Positions 1-8,897 are shown, counted from the first letter of the stretch. The stretch is 64,000 bases of DNA from Bacteroidales bacterium (GCA_017527415.1 JAFXQA010000012.1:85604-149603), one strand, 5' to 3'. The notes: generated by a model not told the origin, from the letters alone. Numbers and translations: made by a program.

Positions 1-1
1 G

Positions 2-610
2 CCGGTTTCCCTGATCATATCCGGCGGATCGACCAGCAACAATTCAGGAGCAGGCAAGCCGGTGTTCGGCGGTCCGGGAGCATACCTGCAGGATGGTATT
101 GTTGAAACCAGTCAATCATCCTTCGGAATTCCCGTCATCGTCGGGCTTGGAGTCAAATTCCCGATTAACGACGTCCTTTCGATAGGAACCGGGTTGGATT
201 ATTCGATCCTTACCCGCACCTTCGAGGGCAGGTATACAGAGGGTTCAAGTGTAAAGAATGGCGATTTCAACCATACCTTACAGTATATAGGCATCCCTGT
301 GGACCTGTCGCTGAGGCTTCTCACGAAAGACGATATTACGCTCTATTCTACTGTTGGAGCCGAAGCCGAATATGCTATTTACAACAAGTATCGCCTGCTC
401 GGCACCGATACCGTGATCGGAGAAAAAGTCAATGAACTGCAATGGAGTGTAGGAGGAGGCCTCGGTCTTGAGTTCAACGTGAGCGGGCATTTCGGAATCT
501 TTGCAGAACCTTCGGTCAAATATTATTTCGACTGCAATCAGCCCAAGAGCATCCGCACGGACAAGCCATTCCAGATGGTTTTGCGTCTTGGAGTGCGTTT
601 TGAGCTTTAA
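2..610 (+). CDS. Outer-membrane beta-barrel protein, 5'-truncated by the window edge
   Basis: The reading frame is open from base 2 with no stop, so the GTG at 62 is probably internal and the true start lies upstream of the window. The visible 200 or so residues alternate polar and hydrophobic positions with many Gly and aromatic residues, and the chain ends in a short strand ending Arg-Phe-Glu-Leu. This fits an OmpX/PorT-like outer-membrane barrel of Bacteroidota. No signal peptide can be seen because the N-terminus is missing. Family is inferred from composition; substrate or partner is unknown. Confidence 0.6.
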   Translation, partial: PVSLIISGGSTSNNSGAGKPVFGGPGAYLQDGIVETSQSSFGIPVIVGLGVKFPINDVLSIGTGLDYSILTRTFEGRYTEGSSVKNGDFNHTLQYIGIPVDLSLRLLTKDDITLYSTVGAEAEYAIYNKYRLLGTDTVIGEKVNELQWSVGGGLGLEFNVSGHFGIFAEPSVKYYFDCNQPKSIRTDKPFQMVLRLGVRFEL

Positions 611-658
611 TTGTTGACAATCAGCCTTTTACCCATAGGCAAACAATTTTTTTAGTTT

Positions 659-685
659 TTACCCCCGGTCTTACCCCCGGGGGTA
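659..685 (+). repeat. Direct repeat plus 14-bp palindrome upstream of a lipoprotein gene
   Basis: TTACCCCCGG occurs at 659-668 and again at 671-680. The second copy is part of a perfect palindrome TACCCCCGGGGGTA (672-685). It sits where a regulator could act, 14 bp upstream of the -7 box at 700-707. An operator role is an inference. Confidence 0.4.
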
Positions 686-699
686 TGTTTTTTTTCGTA

Positions 700-707
700 T
701 AGATTTG
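700..707 (+). promoter_or_regulatory. Bacteroidota -7 box (TAGATTTG) for the 728 gene
   Basis: Matches TAnnTTTG exactly and ends 20 nt before the ATG at 728. No clear TTTG -33 element is seen at the usual spacing; that area is occupied by the palindrome at 672-685, so activation by a bound protein is possible. Confidence 0.55.
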
Positions 708-727
708 CACCAAAAGAAAAGGACTAT

Positions 728-1939
728 ATGAAGGGATTGCTTATACTTGTCTTTGGATTGCTGTTTCTGCAATCATGCGAAAAATACACACTCACCGGCT
801 TATACAGGTCGCAGGTCTTGTATAATGCCGGAAAGGAAAGGGGTGCTGCTTCAGGGAACACCGAAGCGCAAATAACAGACACGTCCGTGTATGTGGCCGC
901 CGTAATCGTGCCGAAAGAATATGACTGGCGGCGGGATTCCCTGTATGGGGCCGTTCCATGCGAGCTGCAGCTCCTGAAAAACGGTATCCCGCAATTCTCC
1001 ATGCATACAGGAGCGCTGGCATCGTCTTCTGCGGATACCCATCATCTGCTGGACGGGCATCTGTATACTGAATATGCCAATTCCGAAGGAACCGTCATAT
1101 GCTGCGACGGGAAGGAATTATTCCGCTATCCGCAGCGTGAAATGCTAAAGGGCCTGTTGGTCAAGGGCGAGGATGTTTACACCCTTGGGCGCCCGTTGGA
1201 CGGGACAGGATTCTGCTATCGATGCAATGGAGAGATAGTTCTGAGGCAGGATGCGGGAGAACTGTTCGGGGACTTTTCTGATTTAGCCTATGGCAGGACA
1301 GGGGCTCTTTACGACAGCGGATCCGGTGTGTGCTTCTGTTTCAAATCTTCATCCGCCTGCTACAGTGTCTTGAATGGAGAAATGTCCCAGGTGAGCACTT
1401 CCGTAAGTTCGTTCAGGGTCAAGGACATGCGCCTTTATGGGAAATCTGTTTGCTATGTTGCAGACTATTCGACAGCAACCATGATATTCACGCCGCTACG
1501 GGCATATACGCTCCCGACCGACGTGAACTGGCAGTCGGCGAGCCTGTTTTCCCGCAACGGCGAACTGTGGTTCGTCGCGGATTCTCCATTGAAGGCGGTA
1601 TGCCGGCCGGTAATGCAGATGGGGAATGAGCTTGCCGGGGCCAGCTTCCTGGGGGAAGACAACTTTGTCTATGAGGGCAGTTCAAAGTTCTATTCAGCCT
1701 CTTGCGGCGGCGGAACTTTTACCCTGCGGGACAATAGAGGAGAGATCCTTTATATCCGGGATTCCACCTGCTTTTTCGGCCGGCAAAACGTTTGTTGCGC
1801 AGAAGATGAAGTCTATGCCCTGTTGAACCCTCGCGAACGGGACCGCAGGCCCTTCGTTTGGCATGGAGGGAAAAAGGAGGAATATGATATAAATGGATAT
1901 CTTACTGCGATAGAGGTCGTGTTCAGTCCTCCCAACTGA
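728..1939 (+). CDS. Hypothetical cysteine-rich lipoprotein
   Basis: 403 residues. The N-terminus is a short hydrophobic signal ending Leu-Gln-Ser-Cys, so Cys17 is the likely lipidation site and the protein is probably anchored in the outer membrane. The mature part is unusually rich in Cys for a Bacteroidota lipoprotein, with several Cys-Cys and Cys-x-Cys spots, and has many short beta-prone stretches that could form a propeller-like fold. I do not recognise a named domain. It has its own promoter at 700-707. Its 3' end overlaps the convergent tsaE by 17 bp. Confidence 0.6.
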   Translation: MKGLLILVFGLLFLQSCEKYTLTGLYRSQVLYNAGKERGAASGNTEAQITDTSVYVAAVIVPKEYDWRRDSLYGAVPCELQLLKNGIPQFSMHTGALASSSADTHHLLDGHLYTEYANSEGTVICCDGKELFRYPQREMLKGLLVKGEDVYTLGRPLDGTGFCYRCNGEIVLRQDAGELFGDFSDLAYGRTGALYDSGSGVCFCFKSSSACYSVLNGEMSQVSTSVSSFRVKDMRLYGKSVCYVADYSTATMIFTPLRAYTLPTDVNWQSASLFSRNGELWFVADSPLKAVCRPVMQMGNELAGASFLGEDNFVYEGSSKFYSASCGGGTFTLRDNRGEILYIRDSTCFFGRQNVCCAEDEVYALLNPRERDRRPFVWHGGKKEEYDINGYLTAIEVVFSPPN

Positions 1940-2348
1940 TGACGCGGCTCTCGTCCGGCAGAACTTCTATCTGCACGCGCAAAGCTTCTTCCGGGATAAT
2001 CTCCTCTATGTTTTCCGGCCACTCCAGGATGCATGTGCATCCACTGTCGATATAGTCGTAAAAACCAATGTCGAGAGCCTCGGAAGGCTTGGTGATGCGG
2101 TAGAAATCGAAGTGATAAACGGATTCTCCCGTTCTGGTGCGATACTCGTTCACAATGGCGAAAGTGGGTGAAGAAACTGCATCTTCGTTCACTCCGAGGA
2201 CCCGGCAGAGGGCTGTAGTGAAGGTAGTCTTGCCGGCCCCCATGGGGGCATAGAACGCGATTATCCGCCCTTGGCCTGCCTCGTGGAGGAATTGCCTCGC
2301 GGCCTGGTCGATTTCCGAAAGATTATGGATAACGATTCGATGCTGCAT
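1923..2348 (-). CDS. tsaE: TsaE, ATPase for tRNA threonylcarbamoyladenosine synthesis
   Basis: About 141 residues. A P-loop Ala-Pro-Met-Gly-Ala-Gly-Lys-Thr-Thr lies near residue 37, followed by the Ser-Ser-Pro-Thr-Phe and Asp-Phe-Tyr-Arg motifs typical of TsaE (YjeE). TsaE works with TsaB and TsaD to put the t6A modification on A37 of ANN-decoding tRNAs. I place the start at ATG 2346-2348. A TTG three codons upstream is in frame but lies inside the promoter -7 box (2355-2362), so it cannot be the start. The 3' end overlaps the convergent lipoprotein gene. Confidence 0.92.
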   Translation of the reverse strand: MQHRIVIHNLSEIDQAARQFLHEAGQGRIIAFYAPMGAGKTTFTTALCRVLGVNEDAVSSPTFAIVNEYRTRTGESVYHFDFYRITKPSEALDIGFYDYIDSGCTCILEWPENIEEIIPEEALRVQIEVLPDESRVISWED

Positions 2349-2354
2349 CGTCGG

Positions 2355-2362
2355 CAAAGATA
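2355..2362 (-). promoter_or_regulatory. -7 box (TATCTTTG) of tsaE
   Basis: On the minus strand this is TATCTTTG, and only 6 nt separate it from the tsaE ATG. Transcription should therefore start at or just before the start codon, giving a leaderless or nearly leaderless mRNA. Confidence 0.65.
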
Positions 2363-2376
2363 CAAATTATAGGATT

Positions 2377-3930
2377 ATGTTGATTAACATTGTTGGTGCG
2401 AAATGCATAGGAATAGATGCCGTGCCGGTTCTTGTCGAAGTTAAAATCGACAGGGGAATAGGCATTCACCTGGTCGGGTTGGCCGACGTTGCGGTAAAGG
2501 AAAGCCTGCTCCGGACGGTGACCGCGCTGCAGTCGATGGATTTCCATATCCCCGGGAAGAAAATAGTCATCAACCTGGCACCCGCCGACCTGCACAAGAA
2601 CGGCAGCGGATACGACCTTCCCATCGCTCTCGGAATCATTGCCGCATCCGGGCAAAGGGACCTGCGGGGGTTGGACAAATACTTGATTATGGGAGAATTG
2701 GGGCTGGACGGATCTGTCCGCCCGGTTCCAGGCGCACTGCCTTATGCAGAAGTGGCGCTGGATCTCGGACTGAAAGGTTGTATCCTTCCGTCCCGGTCTG
2801 CACTGGAGGCGGCAGAGTTCCGTCAGGCAAGAATCTACGGAGTGGAGAACCTGGCCGAGGTGCTTTCCATCCTGGAAGAAAAGGAGGACAGGGATGACCT
2901 TTTGATATGGAACCGTCCGGAGTATGCACAGGTTTCGGAACCGCCGGTTGGCAACGCATGTATGGACTTTTCGGAAATAATCGGGCAGGAAGCGGCCAAG
3001 CGGGCTGCCGAAGTGGCGGTAAGCGGGGGACACAACCTGATTCTCATCGGCCCTCCCGGAGGAGGGAAAAGCTCTCTGGCAAAGGCGATTACAGGAATCC
3101 TTCCGCCAATGACCATGGAAGAGTCGCTGGTAACGAGCAAGATATACTCAGTGTCCGGACTCCCGACCCGCGATGCCGGTCTAATCCGACGGAGGCCGTT
3201 TCGTGCGCCGCATTACAGCGCCTCCCTGGCAGCTATAGTCGGAGGAGGTAACGGCGGTAACATCGTGCCCGGAGAGATATCCCTCGCGCATAACGGCGTG
3301 CTGTTCTGTGACGAGTTCGCCCAGATGCCCAAATCGGTCGTGGAGGCTCTCCGGGGGCCGATGGAAGACAGGAAGGTGGTAGTCTCGCGCCTCAGGGGAA
3401 AGGTGGAATATCCGGCATCATTCATGCTTGTGGCGGCCACGAACCCATGCCCCTGCGGCTACTATGGCGATGGCGACCGCTGCACTTGTACCGTGGGTCA
3501 GCGGGTGGGTTATCTCAACCGTCTCTCAGGGCCACTTCTGGACAGGATAGACCTGCATGTATGGATGAGCCCTTTGGATACCCGCCGCCTGATCGAGAGG
3601 CCGAAAGGGGAGAGCAGTGCGTCGGTGGCGGCGCGGGTGATGAAAGCGCGTCAAGTGCAGTTGAAACGCTTACGAGGAGAGGGGATCAGCACGAATGCAG
3701 AGATGGGAAATGCCCTTATGGAAAGGTTTTGCCCGCTCTCAGAAGACTGCAAGTCCCTGTTGGAGTCCATCATAGACCGTCTGGGGCTGTCTGCCCGCGC
3801 ATATTCCCGCATAGTGCGTATCTCCCGCACTATAGCCGACCTTGCCGGCAGCCCGGACATCCTCCCCGCGCATATAGGCGAAGCCTCGGGCTACCGCCTC
3901 CTTGACCGCCGTAATTTCGGGGAATTATAA
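2377..3930 (+). CDS. comM: ComM/YifB-family Mg-chelatase-like AAA ATPase
   Basis: 517 residues, the usual length. The N-terminal ChlI/Lon-protease-like domain (about 20-150) is followed by the AAA core with a Walker A Gly-Pro-Pro-Gly-Gly-Gly-Lys-Ser-Ser near residue 225 and a Walker B Leu-Phe-Cys-Asp-Glu-Phe near 309. A Cys-Pro-Cys-Gly-Tyr-Tyr segment and the C-terminal Mg-chelatase domain come after. In naturally transformable bacteria ComM is a hexameric helicase that drives branch migration during integration of incoming DNA; in Bacteroidota its role is inferred. It is divergent from tsaE with a gap of under 30 bp. Confidence 0.92.
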   Translation: MLINIVGAKCIGIDAVPVLVEVKIDRGIGIHLVGLADVAVKESLLRTVTALQSMDFHIPGKKIVINLAPADLHKNGSGYDLPIALGIIAASGQRDLRGLDKYLIMGELGLDGSVRPVPGALPYAEVALDLGLKGCILPSRSALEAAEFRQARIYGVENLAEVLSILEEKEDRDDLLIWNRPEYAQVSEPPVGNACMDFSEIIGQEAAKRAAEVAVSGGHNLILIGPPGGGKSSLAKAITGILPPMTMEESLVTSKIYSVSGLPTRDAGLIRRRPFRAPHYSASLAAIVGGGNGGNIVPGEISLAHNGVLFCDEFAQMPKSVVEALRGPMEDRKVVVSRLRGKVEYPASFMLVAATNPCPCGYYGDGDRCTCTVGQRVGYLNRLSGPLLDRIDLHVWMSPLDTRRLIERPKGESSASVAARVMKARQVQLKRLRGEGISTNAEMGNALMERFCPLSEDCKSLLESIIDRLGLSARAYSRIVRISRTIADLAGSPDILPAHIGEASGYRLLDRRNFGEL

Positions 3931-3934
3931 CGCT

Positions 3935-4237
3935 CTACTGAATCTCGAAGAGGTTCAGGAAGCCGGTCATCATGAAGACGGCGCGGATTTCGTTGTTAAT
4001 GGAGCGGACTATGACCTTACCACCCTTTTCGGAAGCGGCTTTGCGTATGGTCAGGAACAAGCGTAGACCGGAACTGGAAATGTAGCTCAACTCGCTGCAG
4101 TCCAGCACGATGGTGCCGGCTGCATCTGCCTTGAGTTCTTCGAACATGGGTGCTGCCTCCACAGATGCGGGGGTGTCGAGACGGCCGACCAGAGAGGCCG
4201 TCACGCATGAAGCGTCTCTTGTAATCTTAACTTCCAT
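3935..4237 (-). CDS. STAS-domain anti-sigma factor antagonist (RsbV/SpoIIAA-like)
   Basis: 100 residues, a single STAS domain. The segment Ser-Tyr-Ile-Ser-Ser-Ser-Gly-Leu-Arg (51-59) carries the serine cluster where RsbV/SpoIIAA proteins are phosphorylated by their cognate kinase. It is the last gene of the seven-gene operon, 1 bp after the SpoIIE phosphatase/HATPase fusion. By family logic the HATPase domain would phosphorylate it and the SpoIIE domain would dephosphorylate it. The downstream target of the switch is not visible here. Confidence 0.88.
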   Translation of the reverse strand: MEVKITRDASCVTASLVGRLDTPASVEAAPMFEELKADAAGTIVLDCSELSYISSSGLRLFLTIRKAASEKGGKVIVRSINNEIRAVFMMTGFLNLFEIQ

Positions 4238-4238
4238 C

Positions 4239-6416
4239 TTATTGTATTTTTTTAGTCATCGTCAGAATGTTCATGTTTTCCTTGCGCTCGTAGCTTACCG
4301 AGTCCATTATCTGGCGGACCAGATGGATGCCCAGTCCGCCTATGGGGCGGTCTTCCACGCTTGCCGAAATGTCCACCTCCGGTTTTGCGGTAGGATCGAA
4401 GGCCTTTCCGCTGTCGGAAAGCACGAATCTCAATTCATCCCCTTCGCGGGAAACGTCAAGTTCCACGGACCCGTATCCTTCTTCGGGGTAAGCATAGTTG
4501 ATAACGTTGGTCACTGCCTCTTCCAAAGCCAGGTTGAGGCCGGGAACAAGGGTCTCATCTATGCCAAGTCCCGGGGAAAGGGCTTCCAGCCAGTCCTGAA
4601 GACGTGAAACCTGCCTGATATCATTATGCAGGACCAGATGTGTCCCGAAGATGTCCTTGTCTTTGCCGAGATAGTGGATGAACAGCATGGTGAGATCATC
4701 GCTCTGGGGTGCTTCCCCGACGAATGCACGCACCTGGGCTTCGACGGTCTTGAGGTGCTCGTAAGCACCCTTGCGGCCATGGAGAGCCTTTTTCATCCTA
4801 TCCTCACCAAATTGTTCATGTGCGGAGTTCTCCGCCTCGTTCAGACCGTCGGTATAGAGGAAAAGGGCATCGTCGTAGTGAAAATCCATCTCCTGCTCCT
4901 TGAATTCCATCCCAGACATGATTCCCAGAGGGAGGTTCGCCTCGACCGGAAGCATCTGCATAGAACTTGTAAGCAGGATGGGGGGATTATGTCCGGCATT
5001 GCAGTAGCGCAGGTGGCCTTTCTGCAAGTCCAGCACGCCGCAGAAGAAGGTGACGAACATATTGCTCTCGTTCATCGCCGACAAGCTGTCGTTCATGATG
5101 CGGACGATGGCGCTTGGGCTGTCTTCGCGGGCTGCCAGATTGCGGAAGGACGTGCGGGTGACGGCCATTACCAGCGAAGCCGGCACGCCCTTGCCGCTCA
5201 CGTCCCCTATGCAGAAGAACAGTTTCTCGTCCCTTATGAAATAGTCGTAGAGATCACCTCCGACCTCCTTGGCGGGTACTATGTCGGCAGCCATGTCCAG
5301 GTCGTGGCGCTCCGGGAAGGGAGGGAATACCTTGGGGACCATCGACATCTGTATGCCGCTGGCAATGTTGAGTTCACCCTCCATGCGCTCACGCTTTTCG
5401 TTGAGTTTTTTGTTCTGCTCATAGTGCCTGTACATAGAGCGGAACATCAGTATGAGCATCATGATGCCGAGAATCTGGAAAATTGTAACCATCAGGCTGA
5501 CATTTTTCAGATTGCGGAAAATTTCATCTTCCGGAATTATGATGGACATGGCCCACCCGGTTCGCTCTACAGGGGAGAAATAGACGAAGTCGTTCCTGCC
5601 ATTGTATTTGATATTCGTATGGCCGGATTCTCCGGACAGCAAGGCCCGGTTAAGTTCGCGGGTTGCCGAGGTATCGTCCATGCGGGAGATCAGGTCGTTG
5701 ATGGTATGGTTCATCACAAGCGACTCCACCGGGCATACCATTATCTGTCCGGAACGGCTGACAACCATGTTGAAAGCGTTTGGATAAACGGTCATATTCC
5801 CCACCAGGTCCGTGAGCCAGTCCAAGGATATGTCTGCGGTAAGCACGGCGGCAGTTTTGCCTTTAGAGTCCTTGACGGGCATGGAGAACGTGGTCATGAG
5901 GATATCACCTCCGCCCGTGTCTATATAAGGTTCCGACCAGTAACCGGATTCGTTTTCAAGGGCTTTGTAGAACCACTCCTGGGCAGGATAATCATATTCC
6001 TCGGTAGCAAGAGAGGAAAACCTCAGATCTCCGCCCGGAGCCTGGAATACGTATGGAGAGTATAATGGCCTGTCGGGAAGATACCCCGGCACCATGGCGA
6101 CGGTGGAACCTACCACAACGGGATTGTCCTGCACGATGCGCTGGGCCACCCGGTGCAGGCTGTCGGGCACACTCATGCACCACTCGACGATCCATACACT
6201 GTTCCGCACCGCGGCCTCGGCCTGGTTGATGATGTCCATGATCTTGTTTTGAGCGGCTTCCAGCTGGCTCTCGGCACGATTGTTCGCCTCCTGCTGCATG
6301 CCTTTGCGGGAGAAGGTATACTGAAGGATGGAACTTGCTTCGAGCGTGGCGACAACCACGATTATTATCATCAGCCCGGCGCGGGACCATTGGCGTACTA
6401 CTTCTGTGACTTTCAT
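4239..6416 (-). CDS. Membrane SpoIIE (PP2C) phosphatase fused to an RsbW-like HATPase
   Basis: 725 residues. TM helix near 12-32, extracytoplasmic Cache-type sensor region to about 300, second TM helix near 303-322, SpoIIE/PP2C phosphatase with Asp-rich metal motifs (Val-Gly-Gly-Asp-Leu-Tyr-Asp near 375 and Ser-Asp-Asp-Leu-Thr near 570), then a C-terminal HATPase with an N box (Glu-Glu-Ala-Val-Thr-Asn near 625) and a glycine-rich ATP lid. It thus joins the RsbU-type phosphatase and RsbW-type kinase in one sensor chain. It overlaps the kinase gene upstream by 4 bp and is followed at 1 bp by the STAS substrate candidate. Ligand and final target are unknown. Confidence 0.9.
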   Translation of the reverse strand: MKVTEVVRQWSRAGLMIIIVVVATLEASSILQYTFSRKGMQQEANNRAESQLEAAQNKIMDIINQAEAAVRNSVWIVEWCMSVPDSLHRVAQRIVQDNPVVVGSTVAMVPGYLPDRPLYSPYVFQAPGGDLRFSSLATEEYDYPAQEWFYKALENESGYWSEPYIDTGGGDILMTTFSMPVKDSKGKTAAVLTADISLDWLTDLVGNMTVYPNAFNMVVSRSGQIMVCPVESLVMNHTINDLISRMDDTSATRELNRALLSGESGHTNIKYNGRNDFVYFSPVERTGWAMSIIIPEDEIFRNLKNVSLMVTIFQILGIMMLILMFRSMYRHYEQNKKLNEKRERMEGELNIASGIQMSMVPKVFPPFPERHDLDMAADIVPAKEVGGDLYDYFIRDEKLFFCIGDVSGKGVPASLVMAVTRTSFRNLAAREDSPSAIVRIMNDSLSAMNESNMFVTFFCGVLDLQKGHLRYCNAGHNPPILLTSSMQMLPVEANLPLGIMSGMEFKEQEMDFHYDDALFLYTDGLNEAENSAHEQFGEDRMKKALHGRKGAYEHLKTVEAQVRAFVGEAPQSDDLTMLFIHYLGKDKDIFGTHLVLHNDIRQVSRLQDWLEALSPGLGIDETLVPGLNLALEEAVTNVINYAYPEEGYGSVELDVSREGDELRFVLSDSGKAFDPTAKPEVDISASVEDRPIGGLGIHLVRQIMDSVSYERKENMNILTMTKKIQ

Positions 6417-7243
6417 AGGACGCTCCGGAGTTGTTCGCGGAATTCAGGCATGGGGCGCCTGGTGTCCCGCTCGATTATGATGGTCTTGAGGCCTGCATAG
6501 GGGCCGATTTCTTCCTCTATGTCTTTCAGGCTGCGGCCGGCTCCGAAATATGCGGGTGCAAACTCCTGCCAGAAGCGGATGGAAAGGGCTTTTGGCATGT
6601 GGAAGGTCTCCTGGATGAAGGGCTCGTCGCTCAGGCAGCAGCACACATAGACCATCCCCACGTCGAAGAGATGGTTGCCCCAGCAGAAGTCTCCCAGGTC
6701 GATGAAATAGCGTTTGTCGCCTACGAAAATAGCATTGCTGAACTGCAGGTCGCCGTGAATGGCCGTGTCTTCATCAGGGGTGTCGGCGATGAACTTCCCG
6801 AGTTTGTCCTTCTCTGCGGATGTAAAGAATGGATTCTCCGCCAAAAGCCTGTAATAGCGGTCCTTCACGTTCTCGAAAGCCTTGGTGTCCACATGAGTGG
6901 AGTGCAGTTTAAGGCACATCTGAGCGAACTCACTGGCAAACTGCCCCACTTTTTCCGGCTCGTCGGCCGTGGCGCGTGAGTAGGATTTCTTGCCCACGAT
7001 GCGCTTGAAGCGGATGCCGTAGCGGCCGTCCTCCGTCACCACGTATTCTCCGGGTTCCGGGGTGGGAATGCCCAGCTCGTACACCTTGCGGGCTAGGTTC
7101 ATCTCGTCCAGAGGCTGCTGTATCTTGCCGGGGAAATAGAGCTTCAGCATCACCGAAGGGTCGGTCTTGTGGTCGAAACTCTCGCCGTTGGCGCCGCCGC
7201 CGGAGAGGATGTAATCGTTCAGGGAAATCTTAATTGCGTCCAT
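6413..7243 (-). CDS. APH-like small-molecule phosphotransferase (TIGR02172-like)
   Basis: 276 residues with an aminoglycoside-phosphotransferase/choline-kinase fold. The catalytic loop His-Gly-Asp-Leu-Gln-Phe-Ser-Asn lies near 160 and the metal-binding Ile-Asp-Leu-Gly-Asp-Phe near 180. The N-terminal part resembles the TIGR02172 paralogous family first named in Fibrobacter. The substrate is unknown; it need not be an antibiotic. The gene overlaps the HD hydrolase upstream by 14 bp and the phosphatase downstream by 4 bp, so it is translationally coupled within the operon. Confidence 0.8.
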   Translation of the reverse strand: MDAIKISLNDYILSGGGANGESFDHKTDPSVMLKLYFPGKIQQPLDEMNLARKVYELGIPTPEPGEYVVTEDGRYGIRFKRIVGKKSYSRATADEPEKVGQFASEFAQMCLKLHSTHVDTKAFENVKDRYYRLLAENPFFTSAEKDKLGKFIADTPDEDTAIHGDLQFSNAIFVGDKRYFIDLGDFCWGNHLFDVGMVYVCCCLSDEPFIQETFHMPKALSIRFWQEFAPAYFGAGRSLKDIEEEIGPYAGLKTIIIERDTRRPMPEFREQLRSVL

Positions 7244-7814
7244 CGAATACCTGGTTTATAAGTTGTTCAAATTCCTGAAAGGCGAATGTGTCCGAAAGCT
7301 CCCGGAGGGAATCGGCGAGGCCGCGGTAGTGCCATTCGTGCTCGCGGCGGTCCGTCACATGGAAAAGGTTCCAGAAGGCATCTCCCTGCACCGCGTAGTC
7401 GCGGGCTATGGCCCTCATGTTGGAAAGTTTGTCGCCGAGAGCTACCATCTTCGCATCGTGCGAAGCGCGGGCGAGACGGTCGATGGCGGCCTGTTTGCGC
7501 GCGTGCCAGCTGTCCTCCTCGCTCACTCCGGCCTCGAATTCGTCGCTCTCGTCCGCCACAAGCGCTGCCACCCTGTTTCCGAACTCCCTGCGGAGTTCTT
7601 CCACCGTCACGTCCGTATCTTCTATCGTATCGTGAAGGGCGGCAGCGGCCAGGAGTTCCTGGTCGGATGTCATGGTGGATACGATTGCCACAGCCTCCAT
7701 CGGGTGGACAATGTAGGGAAAGCCCTTGCCGCGGCGTTCGGTGCCTGCATGGGCGTGGACCGCAAACACTATCGCGCGGTCCAGCAGGTCTGTATTCAGG
7801 GGTTTGTTTGCCAT
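7230..7814 (-). CDS. Small HD-domain alarmone hydrolase (MESH1/SAH-like)
   Basis: 194 residues. It has the layout of the RelA/SpoT hydrolase domain: His-Ala-His near 20-22, Arg-Arg-Gly-Lys with Pro-Tyr-Ile-Val-His-Pro (28-38), and the HD signature His61-Asp62 with Glu65-Asp66. Members remove the 3' pyrophosphate from (p)ppGpp using manganese. It lies 3 bp after a synthetase-only protein, so the two halves of a SpoT-type enzyme are encoded separately but together. By analogy with toxSAS pairs it could also protect the cell from its neighbour; that is an inference. Confidence 0.85.
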   Translation of the reverse strand: MANKPLNTDLLDRAIVFAVHAHAGTERRGKGFPYIVHPMEAVAIVSTMTSDQELLAAAALHDTIEDTDVTVEELRREFGNRVAALVADESDEFEAGVSEEDSWHARKQAAIDRLARASHDAKMVALGDKLSNMRAIARDYAVQGDAFWNLFHVTDRREHEWHYRGLADSLRELSDTFAFQEFEQLINQVFDGRN

Positions 7815-7817
7815 AAG

Positions 7818-8897
7818 TTACTGATTCATGAAAGGCAGGTCCTTGCTCTGTTCCACCAGGAACTCCGCCATGTATTCGTTGCTTTCTGAGGGGCCGTTCA
7901 GCGTCTCCAGCATCAACTTGAGACCTATCTTGCCTCCTCCGTTCTTGAGGATGTAGGCCGTGCAGAGGTTCTGGGGCGCCACGCTGGAAGCGAGGATGTC
8001 TAGGTCCGTCAGGCCTATCTGGAAGCAGGCGATCTGGTATGCGGCCTCGGAGAAGTCCTTTATCATCTTCTGGATATCTCCAAGCGTGCTGAAGCGCATG
8101 CCCTGGAACAGGGGAAGGAAGTTGGACAGGTCCACTTCCTGGATCTCCGCCTGATTGATGGAGGCGATGCGGCGGTTGAGCCGGTCAAAAGGCCGGATGG
8201 TGAGATAGCTGCGGAAGGAATCTCCGTCAAGGGCCACCTCCGAGAGATTTCCGGATGCCACCAGTTGCTGCACCTTACGGCGATAGTCGGCCAGCTCCCG
8301 GCGGATGCGGCTGAACTCGTCATCTACCAGTTCGAGCATGCCGGCCAGCCGGCTGAGGTTGCGCAGATACACCTTCGGGATCTCCACCCCGCTCTTGTAG
8401 CCCGTGTCGTGGTTCATATTCGCCCAGGCGTGCTGCAGGACGGTGCGCATCTGTACTTCGAAGCGTATCCTGTTAAGCTCGGGGTGTTCCGGGTCGGAGT
8501 AGGATTTTTCGGGGATGCGGCAGATGTAGTGAAGGGAAAGGTAACCGAAACTGTCTGTCTCGTGAGCCTTGCGCTTGTCTACGGAATTCTCCCAGTCGAT
8601 CTCAAAAAGGCGCTCCAGCGCAGATGCAACCTTGTCTACGTCATCTATGTAGAAAGTGATGACGCGAAGCCCGATTATATCGGTGATGTCGTAAATACTG
8701 GAATACTTGCTCCCTTTAAGCTGAAGTTTTCCGGCAAGGGACCCTTCCGTCTTTACGCGGTGCTCCAAGGCTGCTACGATGAGCCCCGCCTCGTCGAAAA
8801 AGCCCTTCAGCCTTTCGGAGATAAGCTCAGCCATTTTCGAATATACCGGCAGCAGGCTGCGATACTGCTCCAGCAGTTCCTGTGAGTGAGTGTCCAT
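7818..8897 (-). CDS. Single-domain (p)ppGpp synthetase (RelA/SpoT synthetase fold)
   Basis: 359 residues. The synthetase domain spans about 40-200: Arg47-x-Lys49 and Lys57 of the ATP site, Asp73-Ile-Ile-Gly-Leu-Arg, Gly118-Tyr-Leu-Ser-Leu-His123 for GTP, and Glu147-Val-Gln-Met-Arg-Thr followed by His-Ala-Trp-Ala. There is no HD hydrolase domain and no TGS/ACT region, but a C-terminal helical extension of about 150 residues is present. It shares one base (8897) with the stop of the VanX-like gene upstream, and the HD hydrolase follows at once. Housekeeping alarmone synthetase and toxic SAS are both possible. Confidence 0.85.
   Translation of the reverse strand: MDTHSQELLEQYRSLLPVYSKMAELISERLKGFFDEAGLIVAALEHRVKTEGSLAGKLQLKGSKYSSIYDITDIIGLRVITFYIDDVDKVASALERLFEIDWENSVDKRKAHETDSFGYLSLHYICRIPEKSYSDPEHPELNRIRFEVQMRTVLQHAWANMNHDTGYKSGVEIPKVYLRNLSRLAGMLELVDDEFSRIRRELADYRRKVQQLVASGNLSEVALDGDSFRSYLTIRPFDRLNRRIASINQAEIQEVDLSNFLPLFQGMRFSTLGDIQKMIKDFSEAAYQIACFQIGLTDLDILASSVAPQNLCTAYILKNGGGKIGLKLMLETLNGPSESNEYMAEFLVEQSKDLPFMNQ

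Noticed and set aside
4626-6065. 479-codon plus-strand frame inside the SpoIIE gene
   Set aside because: Antisense shadow; the minus-strand frame has clear domains and operon spacing.
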